This document shows, piece by piece, positions 22,532 to 27,849 of a DNA stretch of 27,849 nt. Position 1 is the stretch's first letter. Each line of letters begins with the position of its first letter. Location of the stretch: NCBI GenBank assembly GCA_041920275.1, contig JAYRSE010000025.1, positions 1 to 27,849 on the forward strand, read 5' to 3'. This stretch comes from UBA12088 sp041920275 (GTDB lineage: Bacteria; Patescibacteriota; Minisyncoccia; Phycocordibacterales; UBA12088). Below the pieces are notes generated by a model. The model saw nothing but the letters and a program-made list of their open reading frames with translations. It did not search any database and was not told the origin of the DNA. A program made the translations under genes and the position numbers.

Positions 22532-25500
22532 ATGCCACGAGCAGTGACACAGAGGCCGGTGCGTTTCGATCAACGGTTGGTGCTCAATCGGTGGTTTCTT
22601 TCGCTCCTCGATGTAGTAACCTTTGACGACCTTGCCAAAGACCTCAAGGATGTACGTCTGGAAGGGTACGACGAGAATAATGTTTCTCGTTTTTACCACG
22701 TACTCGTGACGCGTCTGTTTGCGCACAGCGGTATCTCAAACGAACAGCTCTTGCGCTATGATGAGAACATTTTTGCCCATACACAGCGCATTAGCGAGAA
22801 GCGCGATGAGCGTATCGCATGGAAGTACTTTCAGTACCTGACACTCCTTGCGACCGAAGTGTACTTGGACCGTTGGTTCGCCAACAAGGGTGTGCTCTGT
22901 GCCGAGCTCAATACCTTTCGCGAAGCGTTCAATGACCAACTACCCCTTGCTGACAGGATAGAGGAATTTACGGTGCCCGGCTTGTCCAAACTTGCGTTTT
23001 GGTCTGCGACGGGTAGCGGTAAAACGCTCCTCATGCATGTGCACTTGCTACAGTACATGCACTACGCCAAAAAGCATGGGGCAGAAAAGCACATCAACAA
23101 GATTATTCTCATTACACCGAACGAAGGTTTGTCCGCACAACACCTGAGCGAGCTAGAGGCATCGAGTATTCCTGCGCAGATTTTCAATAAAGGTACTGGT
23201 ACTGGCATTATCCCGTTCCATGGTGGTAGTTATGGCAATGAGAAGTCAGTGGAAATAATCGAGTACACAAAGCTCCGAGAGGAAAGTAAGGAAAAAACAG
23301 TGGCCCTTGAGGCTTTTGAACACAACAACCTAGTGTTTATCGATGAAGGGCACAAGGGTGCCGGTGGTGACGTGATCAAAAAGTATCGTGACACTCTTTC
23401 GGAGGATGGTTTTGCCTTCGAGTACTCAGCAACCTTTGGGCAGTCTATCAAGGCTGCGTCTACGGGAAAGAGGAAAGCGCTCGAGCAGGAATATGCGAAA
23501 GCAATCCTTTTCGATTACTCTTATCGTTTCTTCTATCGTGATGGGTATGGAAAGGACTACAAAATACTCAACTTGGATGATGACACTGATGAGCATATTC
23601 GCACGCTCTATCTAACGGCGGGACTTCTTTCGTTTTACCAACAGGTCAAGCTCTACGGAAGTGCACGGACTTCGTGGCAGGAGTATCTACTTGCGTCACC
23701 GCTTTGGATATTTGTCGGTGGAAAGGTGACCGCTGTGCGTACCGTAAACGGAAAGGAGGTTTCCGATGTCGTAGACATTTTACTCTTCCTTCGCAATTTT
23801 TTGCGCAATACCACACAAGCGACGGCAAACATCGCGAGCTTACTTTCCGGGAATACGGGACTTGTGGTCAATGGGAAAGATGTCTTTGCAAACACGTTTA
23901 GCTATCTCGCGACAATTCCGGGGAAGCCAACAGATGTGTACGCAGACATACTCACGCATGTTTTCCTCGCGAATGGTGGAGGGGAGCTTCATATTGAAAA
24001 CCTCAAGGGTGTCGAGGGTGAGATTGGGCTACGCGTCGGGAATAGTGAGTACTTTGGTCTTATCAACGTAGGCGACGATACGAAATTGCTGAAGCTCTGT
24101 GAGGATACGGGATTTGTGGTGTCAGAGCGAGAGTTTGGCAAATCGCTATTCCGTGACATAAACACCGCTGATTCGAAAGTGAACCTGCTGATTGGGTCCA
24201 AAAAGTTTACCGAGGGCTGGAGTAGTTGGCGCGTAAGCTTGATGGGGCTTATGAACGTAGGAAAAAGTGAGGGCTCGGAGATTATTCAGCTGTTCGGACG
24301 TGGTGTGCGCCTGAAAGGGAAAGGTATGTCACTGAAGCGGACAAAGATGCTCGAGGGCGTACGGCCACCACGGCATATTGAGATACTCGAAACGCTGAAT
24401 ATCTTTGGTGTGCGTGCGGATTACATGAAGGCGTTTAAGGAGTACTTGGAGGAAGAAGGTCTACCGAGCAATGAGACAGTCCAAATTGTCCTACCTGTCA
24501 TCAAGACGTTTGACCCCAGTAAACGTCTCAAGATACTCCGGATCAAAGAGGGTATCAGTTTTAAGCGTGATGGGGGCAAGGTGGTTTTTGGGCTCGAAAA
24601 AGATGTGCGTATGCCTGTCGTTGAGCTTGATTGTTACCCAAAGCTACAAGCAATTATGGGTGGGGTGTCAGCAGGTACCACACAGAACCCTCATCTGGGT
24701 ATACTTACTCCGGCACACACAGCGTTTTTTGATTACGAACAGATTTTCTTTGAGCTCCAAAAGTACAAGTACGAAAAGAGCTGGTACAATGTGGCCTTGT
24801 CAATCGAGGGTATTAAAGCGGTCTTGGAACAGACGAGCTGGTATAAGCTATATATTCCAAAACAACAGCTGGACATGGGCGACTACACACGAGTACGGTA
24901 CTGGCAAGGTATCGCCACATCGCTCCTCAAGAAGTATATGGTAGCTCTCTACAACTTCCGCAAGGCGGAGTGGGAAGAGCCGTACTTGGAGTACCATGAG
25001 ATGGATGAGAACGACACGAACCTTATCGAAGAGTACCAGACGTTTGTGGGTGACTCAGAGAAAACGCTCATAGAGAAGCTTACGTCACTCAAGACACTCC
25101 TTGAGGATGTGAAGAAAAATTCCCGTCAGATCACATCAAAGGATGTGGGGGTCTTTGCATACGGTGGCTTTACGCCGTTTACCTTTGACCGGCACTTATA
25201 CCAACCTCTGATACACATTGAGGCAGGAGTAGGGCTACAACTTACGGTTAAGCCGGTGCACTTGAACGAAGGGGAGTATAAGTTTGTCACAGACCTACAG
25301 ACTTTTTATGAGACGCATAAGGATGGCTTTGCGAACAAAGAGCTTTTTCTTTTGCGGAACAAATCCAAAGAGGGTATCGGTTTTTTTGAGGCTGGTAACT
25401 TTTACCCAGACTTTATTATGTGGGTACTCGATGGGGACACTCAGCATGTTTTTTTTGTCGATCCGAAGGGTATTCGAAACCTTGATTTGGAAAACGACCT

Positions 25501-25717
25501 GAAACTTAACTTCCACGAGAAGATTAAGGCAAAGGAGCTTCAGCTGGGAGACACCCGTGTGCACCTGCATTCGTATGTTATATCGGTGACGCCCTTTGAC
25601 CAGCTCTTGAATTATCAAGGAGACATAAAAAGTCTTGAGCGAAAGAACGTGCTGTTTCAGACTATGGACGGAATATACATACAGAAGCTATTTAATAACA
25701 TTTTTGCTGAGTGTTAG
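22532..25717 (+). CDS. Type III-like restriction subunit (Res): helicase + PD-DxK nuclease
   Basis: This 1061-residue protein is the motor and cutter of the type III-like system. It has an SF2 helicase core with Walker A SATGSGKT at 158-165, a DEGH box at 271-274, motif III SATFGQS, and motif VI region EIIQLFGRGVRLKG. A C-terminal PD-(D/E)xK nuclease is visible: FYPDFIMW with D960, then VFFVDPKGI with D977 and K979. ATG 22532 was chosen as the start; a TTG at 22523 in the same frame would add three residues and overlap Mod. The one-base gap (TAATATG) implies coupled translation with Mod, as expected for a stoichiometric Mod-Res complex. All key motifs are intact, so the enzyme should be active. 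Confidence 0.9.
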   Translation: MPRAVTQRPVRFDQRLVLNRWFLSLLDVVTFDDLAKDLKDVRLEGYDENNVSRFYHVLVTRLFAHSGISNEQLLRYDENIFAHTQRISEKRDERIAWKYFQYLTLLATEVYLDRWFANKGVLCAELNTFREAFNDQLPLADRIEEFTVPGLSKLAFWSATGSGKTLLMHVHLLQYMHYAKKHGAEKHINKIILITPNEGLSAQHLSELEASSIPAQIFNKGTGTGIIPFHGGSYGNEKSVEIIEYTKLREESKEKTVALEAFEHNNLVFIDEGHKGAGGDVIKKYRDTLSEDGFAFEYSATFGQSIKAASTGKRKALEQEYAKAILFDYSYRFFYRDGYGKDYKILNLDDDTDEHIRTLYLTAGLLSFYQQVKLYGSARTSWQEYLLASPLWIFVGGKVTAVRTVNGKEVSDVVDILLFLRNFLRNTTQATANIASLLSGNTGLVVNGKDVFANTFSYLATIPGKPTDVYADILTHVFLANGGGELHIENLKGVEGEIGLRVGNSEYFGLINVGDDTKLLKLCEDTGFVVSEREFGKSLFRDINTADSKVNLLIGSKKFTEGWSSWRVSLMGLMNVGKSEGSEIIQLFGRGVRLKGKGMSLKRTKMLEGVRPPRHIEILETLNIFGVRADYMKAFKEYLEEEGLPSNETVQIVLPVIKTFDPSKRLKILRIKEGISFKRDGGKVVFGLEKDVRMPVVELDCYPKLQAIMGGVSAGTTQNPHLGILTPAHTAFFDYEQIFFELQKYKYEKSWYNVALSIEGIKAVLEQTSWYKLYIPKQQLDMGDYTRVRYWQGIATSLLKKYMVALYNFRKAEWEEPYLEYHEMDENDTNLIEEYQTFVGDSEKTLIEKLTSLKTLLEDVKKNSRQITSKDVGVFAYGGFTPFTFDRHLYQPLIHIEAGVGLQLTVKPVHLNEGEYKFVTDLQTFYETHKDGFANKELFLLRNKSKEGIGFFEAGNFYPDFIMWVLDGDTQHVFFVDPKGIRNLDLENDLKLNFHEKIKAKELQLGDTRVHLHSYVISVTPFDQLLNYQGDIKSLERKNVLFQTMDGIYIQKLFNNIFAEC

Positions 25718-25744
25718 GACAGTAACACTTTTACTCAAACCATC

Positions 25745-27532
25745 ATGATCAAAAGCGCACAACAGTACCAACTCTCGGAGATCTTTCAGAACGAGCGTGA
25801 CGTGAAGTATGTGATACCCCGATACCAGCGTGAGTACACGTGGGGGAAAGATAACTGGGAGGAGTTGTTGGATGACATACAAGAAAGCGAAGGGGACCAT
25901 TTTATCGGTTCACTGATTTGCATAGATAGGGGTAACGATACGTTCGCAGTGCCGGAGCTTGAAATAGTTGACGGCCAACAGAGATTGACGACGATCTCCA
26001 TTCTTTACGCGGCCATCTACGAAAAGCTGAAGTCGCTTGCACCCTCCGACGATTTGGATATCCAAAACGACATATACAACCTACGGCACAGACTCGTTCT
26101 TCGGAGTAACCGAGGAGAATTGCGTTTATCTCCGTCGCAGCAGAATTTTAATTTGAACGATTACAGTTCTATTTTGCGCGACATAGGTGTGGTTGATGTG
26201 GCGCAGGATGTCCAAAACAAGGGCAACCGCCAAATTTACAGATCATTCCGATTCTATAGGACGAAGCTTGAGAATTTTACTATTGAGGCACTTTTAAGCT
26301 TGCTCTCGCAGATAAACAAGGTGCTTGTCGTAAAAATTGAAGTCAACTCCCACTCGGATGCGTTCGTGCTGTTCGAAAGTTTAAATAACCGCGGAGTACC
26401 ACTTTCCGCGATTGACCTCATCAAGAACAAGCTACTTGCGGAGCTTGAGCGAAAAGAGCACGTATCGATTGACGTTGCGTTTGGGAAGTGGAGGCAGATG
26501 GTTGAAAATTTACCTACTTATCCCATCCAAGAACGATTTCTACGCCACTTCTACAACGCCTACAAGAGTGACTGTACGATCAAGGTTGACGGCATGACTC
26601 GTGCAACCAGGTCAAATGTAATAAAGATCTATGAAACACTCATCGAGCGTGATCCCGAAGCGATATTCGACCGTATGTACGAGAAGTCTCGCATCTACCA
26701 TGATCTTCTCTCGCCAAACGAGGAGAACTATATTGTGTCAGACAAATTTGATGCGGAGCTGATTGATCTTGTGAACGTGCAGGCAGCCCCGTCCTACGCA
26801 TTACTTTTGTACTTGTTCTCTGAATGTGGTCCCCACGAAGAAAGTTTCCTTCGTGATACGGTCAATCTGTTAACCAAATACTTTATACGAAGAAATTTGA
26901 CAGATTTCCCAGGGACTAGAAATCTAGACCAAATTTTCATCGACCTGATTGATGAGTTTACGGTAAATCCTGCAAATCGTAACACAGCGTTCATAGTGCA
27001 ATTTTTGACTACCCCAGAACGCTTTGCGAACGTCGACATGTTGACTGATCGCCTGAACGGTAACATGTATGAGTTAAACACAGATACCACACGGTTTTTA
27101 CTAACAAAAATAGAAGAGAGGCAGACTGCGACGCGGGAGCGCAAGACAGATTTTTGGGAACGTGACAAGTCAAACAAATTGGTATGGACAATTGAGCATA
27201 TATTCCCGGAGGGAAGTAACATCCCAGCATCATGGACAAATATGATTGCAGGCGGTGATGCAGAGAAAGCGCGCATGCTACAAGCGAAGTACGTGCACAA
27301 GCTTGGGAATCTGACACTAACGGGATACAATGCATCACTTTCTAACTTTGAGTTCGAAAAAAAACGTGATAGAACCGACAAAAGTGGCAGGCATATTGGC
27401 TATAGGAATGGGTTATTTCTAAACAGAGGTCTTGCGGAAGCGGATACATGGACCATTGAGGACATTGAGGAAAGGACAGCAAAACTAGTGACCGAGGCGC
27501 TCACATTACTCACTGTAGAGGGAGAGGATTGA
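25745..27532 (+). CDS. GmrSD-type single-chain endonuclease (DUF262-DUF1524)
   Basis: The 595-residue protein is related to the modification-dependent GmrSD nucleases. The N-terminal DUF262 (GmrS, ParB/sulfiredoxin-like NTPase fold) shows IPRYQREYTW at 24-33 and IVDGQQRLTT with D76 and R80. A DUF262-type FESLNNRGVPLSAIDLIKN motif lies near 205. The C-terminal DUF1524 (GmrD, HNH nuclease) shows WTIEHIFPE with H485 and HKLGNLTLTGYNASLSN with the expected downstream Asn. Family members cut phage DNA carrying modified or glucosylated cytosines using nucleotide hydrolysis. It starts 27 nt after Res (ATCATG context) and is the last gene of the cassette, so it would complement methylation-based restriction by attacking modified phages. 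The substrate is not predictable from sequence. Confidence 0.85.
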   Translation: MIKSAQQYQLSEIFQNERDVKYVIPRYQREYTWGKDNWEELLDDIQESEGDHFIGSLICIDRGNDTFAVPELEIVDGQQRLTTISILYAAIYEKLKSLAPSDDLDIQNDIYNLRHRLVLRSNRGELRLSPSQQNFNLNDYSSILRDIGVVDVAQDVQNKGNRQIYRSFRFYRTKLENFTIEALLSLLSQINKVLVVKIEVNSHSDAFVLFESLNNRGVPLSAIDLIKNKLLAELERKEHVSIDVAFGKWRQMVENLPTYPIQERFLRHFYNAYKSDCTIKVDGMTRATRSNVIKIYETLIERDPEAIFDRMYEKSRIYHDLLSPNEENYIVSDKFDAELIDLVNVQAAPSYALLLYLFSECGPHEESFLRDTVNLLTKYFIRRNLTDFPGTRNLDQIFIDLIDEFTVNPANRNTAFIVQFLTTPERFANVDMLTDRLNGNMYELNTDTTRFLLTKIEERQTATRERKTDFWERDKSNKLVWTIEHIFPEGSNIPASWTNMIAGGDAEKARMLQAKYVHKLGNLTLTGYNASLSNFEFEKKRDRTDKSGRHIGYRNGLFLNRGLAEADTWTIEDIEERTAKLVTEALTLLTVEGED

Positions 27533-27556
27533 GTGATTGTGAGGAAAAGCATGACG

Positions 27557-27849
27557 TGTAAATTATCTACGCGTTGTCCCCGCCTAGCGAGGATATCGAC
27601 CTCTCCTCGGTCTCTCCGTTTGCAAACATCGTTAGTCGTTCAATCGGTGTTTGATTCCCGAGTCCGCCATGCTTCCGTTCGTGGTTAAAGTGATCCACGA
27701 AGCGGTACAGTGAACGGCGTCTGTCGACACGGTCGGCAAAACGGTTCTTTCGATGCCATTCTTCCATGAGTGTGCGTATGACACGTTCCGCCTTGCCGTT
27801 GGTCTGTGGGGTACGAGGTTTCGTGAAGTGTTGCGTGATGTTGTGTTCA
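27557..27849. mobile_element. Right-hand insertion sequence, IS481-like (partial)
   Basis: Transposase-coding DNA runs off the window edge. The element's end is probably near 27557, where TGTAAATTATC begins just outside the transposase stop; a terminal TGT is common in this family. The other end, and hence the terminal inverted repeat and target duplication, lies outside the window. Confidence 0.45.
27567..27849 (-). CDS. IS481-like transposase, C-terminal part
   Basis: The last 94 residues or so of a DDE transposase are visible; the 5' part lies beyond the window. The segment TKPRTPQTNGKAERVIRTL carries the third catalytic acidic residue (Glu of KAER), and FVDHFNHERKHGGLGNQTP matches the end of the integrase core of IS481/IS3-type enzymes (YN-x-x-R-x-H-x-x-L-x-x-x-TP). 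The protein then ends with a short Glu/Gly tail. An ATG inside (27767) is not the real start, because coding similarity continues upstream of it to the edge. It faces the restriction cassette tail to tail. Confidence 0.85.
   Translation of the reverse strand, partial: EHNITQHFTKPRTPQTNGKAERVIRTLMEEWHRKNRFADRVDRRRSLYRFVDHFNHERKHGGLGNQTPIERLTMFANGETEERSISSLGGDNA

Larger units (their letters stand above)
8671..27849. mobile_element. Putative integrative element at tRNA-Glu (right end not seen)
   Basis: This comprises a serine recombinase anchored in the tRNA 3' half, a plasmid-type replication gene flanked by dyads and direct repeats, small ssDNA-related genes, exported collagen-like proteins and a restriction cargo. 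The left end is well defined by the tRNA. No repeat of the tRNA 3' end was found further right. The element may therefore continue past the window, or the parts right of about 14.6 kb may be host DNA or a second insertion. Treat the right boundary as unknown. Confidence 0.45.

Noticed and set aside
16668..27532. Classification of the defence cassette as DISARM or BREX.
   Set aside because: The SNF2 gene resembles DrmD-type ATPases, but the DISARM core genes (drmA, drmB, drmC) are not visible. The BREX hallmark genes (pglZ, brxC) are also missing.
27533..27849. Possible right attachment site near the end of the window (TTTGATTCCCGAGTCC at about 27649-27664, vaguely like the tRNA T-arm).
   Set aside because: It lies inside the transposase coding sequence and matches the tRNA 3' end only loosely. 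No true copy of the T-arm was found, so the right end of the element stays undefined.

Overview
The window looks like a chromosomal segment of a Patescibacteria (Candidate Phyla Radiation) bacterium, probably of the Parcubacteria/Paceibacteria side. This is an inference from gene content: a compact F-type ATP synthase operon with a short delta and a one-domain epsilon subunit, a four-helix-bundle (23S-IVS/Avd-type) ORF inserted between atpG and atpD, and a MurF without its N-terminal domain. Start codons almost everywhere lack a Shine-Dalgarno sequence. TGA is used as a normal stop, so the code is standard.

Layout. (1) Positions 1-81 are the tail of an upstream gene. (2) Positions 150-6997 hold an ATP synthase operon behind an extended -10 promoter, in the order atpB-E-F-H-A-G-[four-helix-bundle element]-D-C. 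(3) murF lies at 7239-8528 with a similar extended -10 promoter. (4) tRNA-Glu(CTC) lies at 8637-8708. (5) From the tRNA 3' half onward the DNA looks accessory. On the minus strand there is a large serine recombinase whose last codons and stop are antisense to the tRNA. Behind it comes a plasmid-like replication protein (prim-pol domain plus RecA-fold helicase plus winged helix). Two non-coding blocks packed with inverted and direct repeats lie on either side of this replication gene. (6) Positions 13236-14565 carry small plus-strand genes, among them an ArdC-like N-terminal-domain protein and a SymE/AbrB-like protein, closed by a strong intrinsic terminator. (7) Positions 14744-16526 hold two convergent secreted collagen-like proteins that share an N-terminal domain. 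(8) Positions 16668-27532 hold a tightly spaced four-gene defence cassette: SNF2/RapA-type ATPase, very large type III-like Mod methyltransferase, type III-like Res with a PD-DxK nuclease, and a single-chain GmrSD-type (DUF262-DUF1524) nuclease. (9) The right end is the 3' part of an IS481-like transposase, cut by the window edge.

Reading. The simplest model is that a plasmid-like integrative element entered at the 3' half of tRNA-Glu by serine recombination. It would bring its own replication gene and control region, ssDNA-related small genes, surface proteins and a restriction cargo. The far attachment site is not visible, so the element may extend beyond the window, or the cargo may belong to a separate insertion. 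The strongest leads for something new are the four-gene restriction cassette, the recombinase-tRNA junction, and the two dyad-rich regions around the replication gene.
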